The notes below the pieces were generated by a model. It was not told where the DNA came from. It worked only from the letters and a program-made list of their open reading frames with translations, and made no database searches. DNA of 64,000 nucleotides, taken from positions 1-64,000 of the forward strand of contig JACOST010000011.1 of the NCBI GenBank assembly GCA_016178705.1. Direction: 5' to 3'. This document shows, in pieces, positions 40,475 through 49,335 of this stretch. How positions within the stretch are numbered: position 1 is the stretch's first letter; every line of letters starts with the position of its first letter. A program made the position numbers and the translations under genes. Source of the DNA: Deltaproteobacteria bacterium. Lineage in GTDB: Bacteria; Desulfobacterota; Binatia; HRBIN30; JACQVA1.

Positions 40475-40822
40475 CTACGGCTTGCCCGATGCAGCCTTGG
40501 TGCAGGTGTCGCGGCACGTACGAGCGGTGGTCAGACACGTGCGCCCGTCGCTCTGCTGCTTGTGGCTACAGGCACCGGCACAGTCGTGCGCAGCGGCCAT
40601 CCCGGGACAGGTCGCGACCGTGGCGTCGGCTGGGCAGTCGGTCAACTTCGCGCGGGCATCGCGACACGGCTTGATGCACTCGTGGCGATGCACCTGCGCC
40701 TGGCGCTGGCAGGTCGAGAGGTCCTTGCGACACTGGAGCATGCACTGATCCGCGGCATTGGCCACGCCGCAGCCGGTCAGTACCATCACCGCGGCCAGCA
40801 CCCAATTTGGAACGATCCGCAT
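40475..40822 (-). CDS. Small Cys-rich exported protein with four CX3C motifs
   Basis: 115 residues from the ATG at 40822, which has GGGAGGG five bases upstream. The N-terminus is an export signal with a possible lipobox (AVMVLTGC), or a signal-peptidase I site at VANA-AD. The mature part has 12 cysteines, including CMLQC, CIKPC, CAGAC and CRDTC (four CX3C pairs), and many basic residues. This spacing suggests paired disulfides between helices, or metal binding. No family is recognised. It is convergent with the 39528-40466 gene, 8 bases apart. Confidence 0.55.
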   Translation of the reverse strand: MRIVPNWVLAAVMVLTGCGVANAADQCMLQCRKDLSTCQRQAQVHRHECIKPCRDARAKLTDCPADATVATCPGMAAAHDCAGACSHKQQSDGRTCLTTARTCRDTCTKAASGKP

Positions 40823-41115
40823 CTTTGCCCTCCCAAGCGACAGCACGGACTGTAGCAACAAGAATCGCCCGATGTAAATCGACCCCGCGCCGTTGACGAT
40901 GTGCCGTTTCGGCAAAGTTTGGGCGCGAAGGCACCGATGCCCGAGCGGCGACCGGGCAGCGTTTTGACCGAATCACGCCGTCCGCTGTGTACGATCTCGT
41001 AGCGTAGCGTCAAAACGTTGATCACTGAACCGGGTCGCTCGCGTGTGCGCTTGTCTGCGCGACACCTGGTATGCCTCTTGCGAATTCAGTCAGCTGGATT
41101 GGCAGGTGCCGCCCG

Positions 41116-41478
41116 ATGCCTGAGCATGCGCCGGCTGCCGTAGCAGCCTCTTTTCAACTCTGCCTGGATGACGATGAGATCTGTCGCCGTGGTCCGATCC
41201 CGGTTTCTGTGTCCTCTCTGTCGGGGTCGGGACTGGCCGTACTTATGTTGAAGAACCAGCCTCCCGTGCTCAATCCGTCCGACCTCATGTCGCACGGAGG
41301 CGAGGGACGTCCGCTCCGGCTCACCGCGCGCATAGGTGGGCGGTCGATCGCGCTCACAGCGCAGCTCGTGTGGTCTGAGCTGGCAGGTAGCGCGGATGAC
41401 GAGGTGGAATTGATCATTGATGCCACCGGCGTCAGCGACTGGCCCGCAATTGTGGCGGCGTACCGCGGAGCGGTGTGA
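41116..41478 (+). CDS. Small protein, possibly PilZ-like, coupled to coiled-coil gene
   Basis: About 120 residues from the ATG at 41116 (ATG at 41071 is an alternative). The sequence is beta-rich: FQLCLDDDEICRRGPIPVSV, SSLSGSGLAVLML, PLRLTARIGGRSIALTAQLV, EVELIIDATGVSDW. This resembles the beta-barrel layout of PilZ-type domains, but the RxxxR and D/NxSxxG c-di-GMP motifs are not clearly present. The stop overlaps the next start (TGATG), so the two proteins are probably made in fixed ratio. The function is unknown. Confidence 0.45.
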   Translation: MPEHAPAAVAASFQLCLDDDEICRRGPIPVSVSSLSGSGLAVLMLKNQPPVLNPSDLMSHGGEGRPLRLTARIGGRSIALTAQLVWSELAGSADDEVELIIDATGVSDWPAIVAAYRGAV

Positions 41479-44400
41479 TGGCGTGGGGACTGCGACTCGC
41501 CCGCAAACGCGCGGATGCAGCTCCGGATTCGCCGCCCCGAGAAGAAGAGGGCGCATCCCAGCCAGTAGCGGGGCCGCCACCGCCTGCGGTCGCTGAACGT
41601 CCGGCGCCCCCCGTACCGACCCAATCGATCGGTGGCAGTCTCAACAGCGTGCGCCAACGCTTGCTCGATCTCTACGGGCAGCGGCTGGCGCGCGAGGACT
41701 TCGCGGCACAAGCGATCGACCTGATCACGAAGGCGCTGGGCGCGCCCGCGGGAGCACTACTCGCCTACGAGCAACGTCGCGATCGGTTGGTGCTCATCGC
41801 CGATGTCGGTCTCAGTGCGCCAGCGGCCGATGTCCTGGGTCGCGGCGCCAGCGGCCCAACCTGGGACATTCCGATGCGCGGCCTCACCAACCGTCGCATC
41901 AGCGTGATCGAGGCCGCGCACCAGAATCCATTCGTGCCGCGTCCGCTGATCGAGATCAGTCCACGCCGTCTGGCGATCGCCACGTTGCCGTTCTTCCACG
42001 GCTACACTCCCGCGGGCGTGTTGGTGCTGTTTGCGAACAAGCCGCATGGCTTCACCGACGTGCAGCTGCAAGCGGTAGGGCAGGCGTTGAAGGTGTGCGG
42101 CATCGCATTCGCCGAGCTGCCGCACTCGGACAGTGCGGCGTCGCCGGTCAGCCCTGCCGCACCTTCCGCGCCAACGCAGGCGGCGGCTCCTGCTGCGTCA
42201 TCTCCGCTCGCGGACAAACAACGCGCCGTCGATGCCCAAGAGCTCCATCGCTTGCGGCAAGCGTTCGATGAGTCGTTGTGGCAACACGCGAAAGAGTTGG
42301 CCGAGACCCGCCGCGCTGCGGCCACTGCGCTCGAAGCCGAGCGCGAGAAGTTTTCCACCGTTGGTGCCGCCCTCGCCAATCTCGAGACTGAACGTGACCG
42401 CCTCGCCAGCCAGTTGTCGGCGGCGCGCGGTGAACTCGCCACGCTGGCCGATACCCGCGGCGCGCTCGACACTAACCGCGCGGAAGCCCAGCGCCTGCAC
42501 ACCGCGCTCGCCGCGGCCAACGCCGAGGTTGAACGCACCACGCTCGGCTTGCACGAAATGCAGCGCGCGCATGACGACTTGGTCGAGCGTCACGAAGCGG
42601 CGGTGCGGCAACACAGCGAGCACACGCAGGCTGATGCCACCGAACGCGACCGCGCGGCAGGCACAATTGCGGCGCTGCGCGAACGCTTGGCGGGCATCGA
42701 GGCCGAGCACGCCGCGCTGCGCCAGCTCACCGACGCGCTGCAGGCAACCCACGAGCAGGTGGTCGTGCAACTACAAGCCATGCAGGTGCGCGCGGCAACG
42801 CTGCAGGAACAGCTCGCCAGCCGCACCGTGGCGTTCGATACCCTCGATGCCCAGCAGACGGAGCTGCGCATCGTGTACGACGCCTTGGTGGAACGCGCCG
42901 AAGCCGCGCAGCAGACCACGACGCGGTTGCAGCAGCGGCTCGACGAGCAAGGCACCACCTGGCTGCGCGAACGCACCAGCCTGCACGAGGAACTCAAGCG
43001 CGCCGTCGATGCCGCCGATACCTTCCGCCGCACCGTCGAGTCGGTCTCCGGTGAGCGCGATAGTCACGCGGCAGCGGCAAAGCTGGCCGAAACCCGCTTG
43101 GCGCAGATCGAGAAGACGCTCGCCGAGGTCCGCGCCGCGCACACCGCCGCGCTCGCCGACGTCCAGCAGGACCGTCAGCGCTTGCTCGGCGAGCTGCGGA
43201 TGTGGGGCGAGCGCGAACCCGCCTGGTCTTCCCAGTTGAAAGAGGCGGGTGCCCGCGCCGAGGCCGCGGATGCCGAGCGCGCCCGCACCGCCGAAGCGCT
43301 CAGCCGCCTCCAGCGCGAGCATCAGCAGAGCATCGTCGACACCAGCGGACAGATCGAAACCTTGCAAAACTGGGTCGAGCGAGTGCGCGCGCAGCACGCG
43401 GAGTTGGAGGCGCGGCACGGGGCTCTTGAGGCGGCCCGCGCGGTTGTCCAGAGCGATCGCGACCAACTCGACGCTCTCTGTCAATCGCTCCGAACCGAGC
43501 AGCAGCGCCTCGTGAGCGATCGCGACAGTGCCCTCGCCACCCGCGACCACCGCATCACCGAGCTGCAGGCGCAACTGGGCGAGGTGCAGACGCGCTTTGA
43601 GCAGGACACCAGTGCGAAATCGTCCTCCGCCAAGCGGCTGGCGAAGGAGCGCGATGCGCTAGTGGCCGCGCGACGCGAGTTGGAAGCGGCGCTGGCCGAA
43701 CAAACCGCGCGCGCACAACAGCTCGACGCCGACTTGTCCGCCGCGACTGCGCGCCACACCGGACAACGCACGGAGTTCGATCAAGCCAGCGCGCGCCATG
43801 AACACGAGGCCGCAGCGTTGCGCCAGCAGCTCGCCGAAACCCAGGCTACGCTCGAGGCGATTCGCCGCGACCGCGACAGTACGGTTGTCGATCGAAGCGT
43901 GACCGCCGATGCGGCGGGCCGCTTGCAACGCGACGTCGATCATCTGCGCGCCGAGTTGGCCGCCGCTTCCGACACCCTGGCCCAGCACCGTGCCGACAGC
44001 GTCGCCACCGAGGCGCACCGTCGCGTCGAACTTGACGCCTTGCAGAACGAGCTGACCGCCACGCGTACGCAGATGGCCGAGCGTGACCGCGACCTCGTCG
44101 GCGTCCGCGGTGAGCTGGCGCAGCTCACCGACGCCGCGGACCAGGAACGCTCGGTTCATCGCGGCGAGTTGGAGCGACTCACCAGTGGGTGGGAAGCCGA
44201 GCGCATCTCATTGAGCTCTCGCGCCGAGGAATTAGAGGCCGAACTCGAGCGGACCCGCAAGGAGCACCTCGCCCTCGCCGAGGCGCTGGCGGTCGACGAG
44301 AGTCAACCGGCCCTCGAAATCGAACGCCACGTCATCCCCGGGATCGACACCGCCGGCGAGCCGGCGCTCGATGAGAGTCTCGATGACGCTGAAGAAGAGT

Positions 44401-45230
44401 CGGAAGCCACCGCCGAACTCGAGCTGGTGCCGCGAGCGCTCGCGGTGATCGATGGTGAGCTACGCGCCGCGATGGTCGCTGGCTTAGCCGATACGGGTTG
44501 GGAGATTGTTGACTGTGAACCGACTGAAGATGCAATCAGTCAGTTGGCGGCGCAGCGTTTGGCGGGTGTTGCTATCAACGTGATGGCCGGCAGCGGCTGG
44601 CAATTGGTGCGCAACCTGCGCGAGCAGGATGCGACCCGCGACGTGCCATTGCTGCTGTACGCCAAGCAGACGGCGTCCGCCGGCTTCTGCTTCGGTCCGG
44701 CGGATTGTGTGCTGTGGCCGAACGAGCCGCAGCAGTTGCTCGACGCGTTGGCGCGACTGGTGCCGCGGGCGAAGCGCGTGCTTGCGATGAGCACGGATAT
44801 CGATGTGGTCGGCTCGGTGCGCGAGCAACTGACTGGGGCCGGGCTGTCTGCGGCGGTCATGCTCGACGGCAAGCAAGCGCTTGATCTGTTGCCGAGTGTG
44901 CGGCCCGACGCTGTCGTGTTGCACCTGTCGCCGGCGTGCGTCGACATCTTCCGCACGATCGCGGGGCTGCGCGCGAACGGTGCGGCGCCACTGCCGGTGG
45001 TGCTGCTCATGGATCGCGTGCCGACGGCGCGCGACGCCACCTTCCTCACCGGCGGCACGCGCACGCTTGCCAACAAGGGAACCTTCGGTCCAGCGGTGCT
45101 CGCCGATGCGGTGGCTCACCTCATGCCCGCCATGACCGGCGGCAGCGCCCCTGCCGACGAACCGCCCGAGCGGGTCGAGGCGCCTCGACGCCCGGTTGCC
45201 ATCGGCGCATCCGACGGCTGGGTGGGCTAG
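41478..45230 (+). CDS. GAF / long coiled-coil / double pseudo-receiver protein
   Basis: 1250 residues, no membrane segment. A GAF-like domain (about 55-210: FAAQAIDLITKALGAPAGAL, then LAIATLPFFHGYTPAGVLVL) is followed by a Pro/Ala linker. About 690 residues of continuous coiled coil come next (heptads rich in A, L, E, R, Q). After an acidic linker there are two receiver-like domains. In the first (about 985-1095) the strand that should end in the phosphoacceptor aspartate reads GVAINVMAGSGW, with Asn. In the second (about 1097-1220) it reads DAVVLHLSPACVD, with His. Both are therefore pseudo-receivers. The layout recalls coiled-coil polarity or gliding regulators such as FrzS, in different order. 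The function is unknown; a scaffold that senses a small ligand through GAF is plausible. Confidence 0.75.
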   Translation: MAWGLRLARKRADAAPDSPPREEEGASQPVAGPPPPAVAERPAPPVPTQSIGGSLNSVRQRLLDLYGQRLAREDFAAQAIDLITKALGAPAGALLAYEQRRDRLVLIADVGLSAPAADVLGRGASGPTWDIPMRGLTNRRISVIEAAHQNPFVPRPLIEISPRRLAIATLPFFHGYTPAGVLVLFANKPHGFTDVQLQAVGQALKVCGIAFAELPHSDSAASPVSPAAPSAPTQAAAPAASSPLADKQRAVDAQELHRLRQAFDESLWQHAKELAETRRAAATALEAEREKFSTVGAALANLETERDRLASQLSAARGELATLADTRGALDTNRAEAQRLHTALAAANAEVERTTLGLHEMQRAHDDLVERHEAAVRQHSEHTQADATERDRAAGTIAALRERLAGIEAEHAALRQLTDALQATHEQVVVQLQAMQVRAATLQEQLASRTVAFDTLDAQQTELRIVYDALVERAEAAQQTTTRLQQRLDEQGTTWLRERTSLHEELKRAVDAADTFRRTVESVSGERDSHAAAAKLAETRLAQIEKTLAEVRAAHTAALADVQQDRQRLLGELRMWGEREPAWSSQLKEAGARAEAADAERARTAEALSRLQREHQQSIVDTSGQIETLQNWVERVRAQHAELEARHGALEAARAVVQSDRDQLDALCQSLRTEQQRLVSDRDSALATRDHRITELQAQLGEVQTRFEQDTSAKSSSAKRLAKERDALVAARRELEAALAEQTARAQQLDADLSAATARHTGQRTEFDQASARHEHEAAALRQQLAETQATLEAIRRDRDSTVVDRSVTADAAGRLQRDVDHLRAELAAASDTLAQHRADSVATEAHRRVELDALQNELTATRTQMAERDRDLVGVRGELAQLTDAADQERSVHRGELERLTSGWEAERISLSSRAEELEAELERTRKEHLALAEALAVDESQPALEIERHVIPGIDTAGEPALDESLDDAEEESEATAELELVPRALAVIDGELRAAMVAGLADTGWEIVDCEPTEDAISQLAAQRLAGVAINVMAGSGWQLVRNLREQDATRDVPLLLYAKQTASAGFCFGPADCVLWPNEPQQLLDALARLVPRAKRVLAMSTDIDVVGSVREQLTGAGLSAAVMLDGKQALDLLPSVRPDAVVLHLSPACVDIFRTIAGLRANGAAPLPVVLLMDRVPTARDATFLTGGTRTLANKGTFGPAVLADAVAHLMPAMTGGSAPADEPPERVEAPRRPVAIGASDGWVG

Positions 45231-45242
45231 TCTCGCCGAATT

Positions 45243-46739
45243 CTACTTCCGACTCTGCAGCGCCACACGCGCCGCTTCGCGATCGTCGAAGTGCACGCGG
45301 CGATCCGCGAACAACTGATACGTCTCGTGACCCTTGCCGGCGATCACTACCAGATCGCCGCGCTGCGCGAGATGAATGGCGAGGGTGATCGCGGCGGCGC
45401 GATCAGGTTCAGCGCGATAGCGCTGCGCGTCGGGATCCACCGCGGCCGCGCCGCCCACGACCTCGGCGACGATGGCGGCCGCATCCTCCGAACGCGGATT
45501 GTCGGAAGTCACAATCACGAGATCGCTGAGCCGCGCAGCGATGCGGCCCATTAGTGGGCGTTTACCGCGATCGCGATCGCCGCCGCAGCCGAACACGGTG
45601 ATGAGCCGCGCCGGTTTGAGCGTGCGCGCGCTGGTGAGCAACCGTTCAAGCGCGTCCGGCTTGTGCGCGTAGTCGACCACCACACCGAAATCCTGGCCGC
45701 AATCGACAAGCTCGAAGCGCCCCGGTACCGGCGGCGCTGCCGCCAGACCGTCGCGCACGTGGTCCAACGAAATGCCAAGCGCCAGCCCCGTACCCGCCGC
45801 TGCCAGCGCGTTGTAGACGCTGTACTCGCCCAAGTGGCGCAGCGCGACGTCGAGCGGACCGGCGGGAGTGTCGGCGCGGAAGCTGACGCCGCGCAACGTC
45901 ATCGCGACGTGACGCGCGCGCACCTGCGCGTCGGCGTGGGTGCCGTAGGTGAGCAGCTTGCCGCGGTTGACGCGGATGATGTGCGCGCTCGCCGGATCGT
46001 CGATGTTCACCACCGCGGTGGCGGGCTTGCCGCCGCTTTCGAGTTCTTCGAACAGCCGGCCCTTGGCGCGCAAGTAGTGGTGCATGTCGGGGTGAAAGTT
46101 GAGATGATCCTGGCTCAGATTGGTGAACACGCCCACATCGAAGGCGACGCCGGCGGCCCGCCGCAGCTCGAGCGCGTGCGACGACACTTCCATCACCGCG
46201 GCGGTTGCGCCGCGATCGACCGCCGTGCGCAACAGCCGCTGCAGTTCGGGCGCTTCCGGCGTCGTCTGCGCTGCCGGCAGCACCTCATCGCCGATCCGAT
46301 ACTCCACCGTGCCGAGCCGCGCGGTCACGTGGCCCGCGGTGCGCAACACCGAGTCGATGAAATACGTCGTCGACGTTTTGCCCGAAGTGCCGGTGACGCC
46401 AATCATCTGCAGCGCGTGCGACGGCTGGCCGAAAAACCGACAAGCCATGGCGGCGATCGCCGCCCAACAATCCTCGACGCGCACGATGGAGACGCCGGAT
46501 ATGGGCGCCATATCGCGACTGACTACGAGCGCCGCGGCCCCGCGCGCAACGGCTGTCGTAATGAAGTTGTGACGATCAGCGCGAGTCTCGCCGCCCTCGG
46601 TGCGATAGCCGGGGAGGCAGACGAACACATCGCCGGGCTCGACCGTGCGCGAGTCCGACACGATGCGTCGCACATCAACCGCGAGCGACCCGTGCTGTGC
46701 GAGCGCGGTAACGTCAGCGAGGAGAGATGCGAGTTGCAT
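45243..46739 (-). CDS. murE: UDP-MurNAc-tripeptide synthetase (meso-diaminopimelate adding)
   Basis: 498 residues. MurE adds the third residue of the peptidoglycan stem. The ATP loop is MIGVTGTSGKTSTTYF. TTPEAPELQRLL and VMEVSSHALELRR are substrate-site motifs, FTNLSQDHLNFH is the family box with the carbamylated-lysine neighbourhood further on, and TSDNPRSED is the DNPR motif that selects meso-diaminopimelate. The gene is far from any mur/fts cluster in this window and convergent with the coiled-coil gene, 12 bases apart. Confidence 0.95.
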   Translation of the reverse strand: MQLASLLADVTALAQHGSLAVDVRRIVSDSRTVEPGDVFVCLPGYRTEGGETRADRHNFITTAVARGAAALVVSRDMAPISGVSIVRVEDCWAAIAAMACRFFGQPSHALQMIGVTGTSGKTSTTYFIDSVLRTAGHVTARLGTVEYRIGDEVLPAAQTTPEAPELQRLLRTAVDRGATAAVMEVSSHALELRRAAGVAFDVGVFTNLSQDHLNFHPDMHHYLRAKGRLFEELESGGKPATAVVNIDDPASAHIIRVNRGKLLTYGTHADAQVRARHVAMTLRGVSFRADTPAGPLDVALRHLGEYSVYNALAAAGTGLALGISLDHVRDGLAAAPPVPGRFELVDCGQDFGVVVDYAHKPDALERLLTSARTLKPARLITVFGCGGDRDRGKRPLMGRIAARLSDLVIVTSDNPRSEDAAAIVAEVVGGAAAVDPDAQRYRAEPDRAAAITLAIHLAQRGDLVVIAGKGHETYQLFADRRVHFDDREAARVALQSRK

Positions 46740-46798
46740 GACGACGGGAGTGAGGTGGTGCGATCACGCGCCGACCCGGGTTACACCCGAGTCACGAG

Positions 46799-47257
46799 TC
46801 ACGAACTGCGCAACTTCGCCGCGATGGCGGGCACGGCCTTGAGCAGCATGTCGAGCCGAGCCATTTCGCTGCCGAGCGCGGCCGCAAGCGCTTGTTCGTA
46901 CGCCGTCAGCGCGCTGTCGAGGTCGGCACTCTTGTCTGGCTTGATCCCGTCGTGCTCGTCGAGGCAGGCGTTGATGGCTTCAGCGAGCTGTTCGAGGTTC
47001 TTCTCGCCTTCCTCGCCGAGTTTCTTGTTGAGTGTCTCCGTCCAGATCGCGTGGAACGCGTATGTCGCTGGAGCCTGGCGGCGTAGTCCGGCAGTCAGCA
47101 TGTAGATCTGGTCGGCGAGCTTGGTAGGCGAGGCCACCTTGATCCGCGTCACCAAGCCGTTGAGGCGGAGGAACTTGTCACGCAGGCGTTGCAGCCCCAT
47201 CTCGTCAGACAGGGCCGTGATCGCTTGAGTGAACTCGCTGGCGGTGAGGGCGGCCAT
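46799..47257 (-). CDS. Helical hypothetical protein
   Basis: About 152 residues if started at the ATG at 47257. It is all-helical and soluble: FTQAITALSDEMGLQRLRDK, FLRLNGLVTRIKVASPTKLA, NLEQLAEAINACLDEHDGI, LTAYEQALAAALGSEMARLD. No domain is recognised. An in-frame start further upstream (47368) would run through the perfect hairpin at 47301-47331, so the shorter version is preferred. It lies 59 bases upstream of murE in the same direction. Confidence 0.5.
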   Translation of the reverse strand: MAALTASEFTQAITALSDEMGLQRLRDKFLRLNGLVTRIKVASPTKLADQIYMLTAGLRRQAPATYAFHAIWTETLNKKLGEEGEKNLEQLAEAINACLDEHDGIKPDKSADLDSALTAYEQALAAALGSEMARLDMLLKAVPAIAAKLRSS

Positions 47258-47300
47258 GTCGCGTGCGCAACCTTTCTTTCTTCGCTGCGTCTCTTGCCTG

Positions 47301-47331
47301 CGGCCCGCAGAGCTGTCAACTCTGCGGGCCG
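47301..47331. repeat. Perfect 12-bp stem-loop
   Basis: CGGCCCGCAGAG, a 7-base loop (CTGTCAA), then CTCTGCGGGCCG. It lies between two divergent genes (starts at 47257 and 47351), where a terminator is not expected, and no T-run follows. It is likely a REP-type dispersed palindrome or an operator. A shorter palindrome with a related GTTGTCAAC core is at 24006-24020. Confidence 0.65.
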
Positions 47332-47350
47332 AACGAGTGAGAGCGAACCG

Positions 47351-48637
47351 ATGCTGAGATGTATGCACGCGAGGAGACGGTGGCTGGCGATGCTGGTTGC
47401 CGTGGCGCTACCGCTCGCGGCGTCGGCGGCTGATCTTGCGTCTTGGCAGCACGGCGGAGTGCTGCGCGTCGGCACCACTGGCGACTATGCGCCATTCAGC
47501 ACGGCGCAGGGCGAATCGCTGGCGGGACTCGACGTCGATCTGATGACGCGTCTGGCGCACGATCTCGGCGCGACGGTGCAACTCGTGCGCTTTCGTTGGC
47601 CAGATCTCAGCGATGATTTGGCGCAGGGCAAGTTCGACGTTGTCGCCAGCGGCGTAACGGTGCGACCCGAGCGGGCGCTGATCGGCCGCTACAGCCGGCC
47701 CTATGCGAATACCGGGGCCGTGGCCCTGATTCGCAGCGAAGACGCCGCGCGCCTGACCGACCGTGCAGCGATCGATCGCACCGGCGTGCGCATCGCGGTC
47801 AATCGCGGTGGTCATCTCGAACAGGTGGCGCATCGGTTGTTCCCGCGCGCCACCATCGAGCCGGTGAGCGACAACACCGAGTTGCCCGGCCGTGTGTTGG
47901 TGGGGCGCGCCGACGTCGCGCTCAGCGACAGCGCCGAGGCCCGCGCCTGGCAACGGCCCGAGCTGCACACGGTGGGGCCCTTCACCCGCGATCGCAAAGC
48001 GCTGCTGGTCCGCAAGGACGCGCCCGAGCTGGCGCAATGGATCGACACCTGGCTGCGCGACCGCGAGCGCGACGGCTGGCTCGGCGCTCGCCGCAAGCAG
48101 TGGCTGGGCGACGCGATGTTTGCCGCCGCTGGCGCCGATCGCGAAGCGGTGTTGTGCGACATCGAGCTGCGTTGCCAACTCATGCCGATGGTCGCCGCCA
48201 GCAAACGCGCGAGCGGCGTGCCCATCGCCGATCCGGCGCAAGAGCAACGCGTACTCGATCGTGTCCAGGCCACCGCGCGCGCAACCGGAATCGACGCGGG
48301 TGAAGTCGCCCGCCTCTTCAGCGTCTTGATCCGAGCCGCGAAGATGATTCAGGAAGCCAGCGGCACCGATCCGCACGCACCGGCGCCGCCGCTCGATCAG
48401 CTGCGATCGGCCATCGGCGACATCGACACCCACATGATCCGCCAACTGCACTTCGCCGCGCGCACAGTGAAGCCAGCCGAGTGGCGAGCCGGTGTGCGCG
48501 AGGGCGTGCAGGCCGACAACTTGAGCGACGCACTCAAGGCAGACATCGCCGAGTCGCTGGCGCACACGCGCACGCTCATTGCTCCGGGTCTGAACGAGAC
48601 GCCGAAGCGCAAGCGACCGACCGCGTCGGGAAAGTGA
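47351..48637 (+). CDS. Periplasmic cyclohexadienyl dehydratase-chorismate mutase fusion (PheC-AroQ)
   Basis: 428 residues. A signal peptide (LAMLVAVALPLAASAA, cut near residue 26) is followed by a solute-binding-protein family 3 domain (about 36-260) of the PheC type: GVLRVGTTGDYAPFS, GLDVDLMTRLAHDLG, FDVVASGVTVRPER, and NRGGHLEQVA with the glutamate found in PheC. The C-terminal part (about 275-400) is an AroQ-type chorismate mutase: ELRCQLMPMVAASKRASGVP, IADPAQEQRVLDRVQATA, LFSVLIRAAKMIQE. Together they could turn chorismate to prephenate and then phenylpyruvate in the periplasm. An amino-acid-binding role for the first domain is the main alternative. It stands alone. Confidence 0.7.
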   Translation: MLRCMHARRRWLAMLVAVALPLAASAADLASWQHGGVLRVGTTGDYAPFSTAQGESLAGLDVDLMTRLAHDLGATVQLVRFRWPDLSDDLAQGKFDVVASGVTVRPERALIGRYSRPYANTGAVALIRSEDAARLTDRAAIDRTGVRIAVNRGGHLEQVAHRLFPRATIEPVSDNTELPGRVLVGRADVALSDSAEARAWQRPELHTVGPFTRDRKALLVRKDAPELAQWIDTWLRDRERDGWLGARRKQWLGDAMFAAAGADREAVLCDIELRCQLMPMVAASKRASGVPIADPAQEQRVLDRVQATARATGIDAGEVARLFSVLIRAAKMIQEASGTDPHAPAPPLDQLRSAIGDIDTHMIRQLHFAARTVKPAEWRAGVREGVQADNLSDALKADIAESLAHTRTLIAPGLNETPKRKRPTASGK

Positions 48638-48649
48638 AGTATGGAGCGA

Positions 48650-48679
48650 TTGACAGCCTTGGCCGGCCAACCTCATACT
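48650..48679 (+). promoter_or_regulatory. Putative sigma-70 promoter for the nucleotidyltransferase gene
   Basis: TTGACA at 48650-48655 (perfect -35), an 18-base spacer, and CATACT at 48674-48679 (four of six -10 bases). The expected transcription start is about 10 bases before the ATG at 48697, so the leader would be very short. The promoter overlaps no gene. Confidence 0.4.
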
Positions 48680-48696
48680 TATAGTCCGAGGTTGCA

Positions 48697-49320
48697 ATGG
48701 CAACGGCATACGAGACGCGGTTGCGCGAGTCATTCGACGCCACGTTGCGCGAAGCGAGCGAGTTCTTCATGGGCCGCGGCGATCTCCGCGCCACGATGAA
48801 GCGTCTCGCCGAACGCTTCGCCGCCGAAGGCATCGCCTACGCGGTGATCGGCGGGATGGCGTTGGGTGAGCACGGTTACGTCCGCATGACTGACGACGTG
48901 GACATCTTGGTGACACAGAATGGGCTGGAGCGATTCGCCGAGCAGTGCGTCGGGCTCGGCTATGCGCCGACGCACGTTGGTGCCGAGCGTGCCTTTCGCG
49001 ATGTCGAAACGGAGGTCCGGATCAAAGTTTGGGTCGCCGGCGAGTATCCCGGCGATGGCAAACCGAAGCCGGTCATGTTTCCGGACCCGTCGACCGTTGC
49101 GATCGAAGCAGCAGGCATCCGAGTAGTGAGTCTCCCTCGACTGATCGAGTTGAAACTCGCATCAGGGATGACCGCGCCGGATCGTTTGCGCGACCTAGCC
49201 GATGTTCAAGAACTGATTCGCGCCGAAGCGCTCGACGAGAAGTTCGCCGAGCAACTCGATGAAAGCGTCCGCTCCAAGTTCTCCGAGCTAGCGCGGGCGA
49301 CGAATCGCCCGTTGCGATAA
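48697..49320 (+). CDS. Nucleotidyltransferase-fold protein (AbiEii/MNT-like)
   Basis: 207 residues. The N-terminal half has the nucleotidyltransferase signature: YAVIGGMALGEHGYVRMT, then DDVDILV with the paired metal aspartates. VEVVSLPRLIELKL-type sequence (IRVVSLPRLIELKLASGM) and RLRDLADVQELI follow, as in AbiEii-like and DUF6036-type proteins. Such proteins often act in toxin-antitoxin or defence modules, but no partner gene is adjacent. A promoter-like sequence lies just upstream. Confidence 0.7.
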   Translation: MATAYETRLRESFDATLREASEFFMGRGDLRATMKRLAERFAAEGIAYAVIGGMALGEHGYVRMTDDVDILVTQNGLERFAEQCVGLGYAPTHVGAERAFRDVETEVRIKVWVAGEYPGDGKPKPVMFPDPSTVAIEAAGIRVVSLPRLIELKLASGMTAPDRLRDLADVQELIRAEALDEKFAEQLDESVRSKFSELARATNRPLR

Positions 49321-49335
49321 CAACCTCCCGATCTC

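Noticed and set aside
47408-48733. 441-codon minus-strand ORF opposite the PheC-AroQ fusion
   Set aside because: Antisense to a clear two-domain protein with a signal peptide; no motif on this strand.
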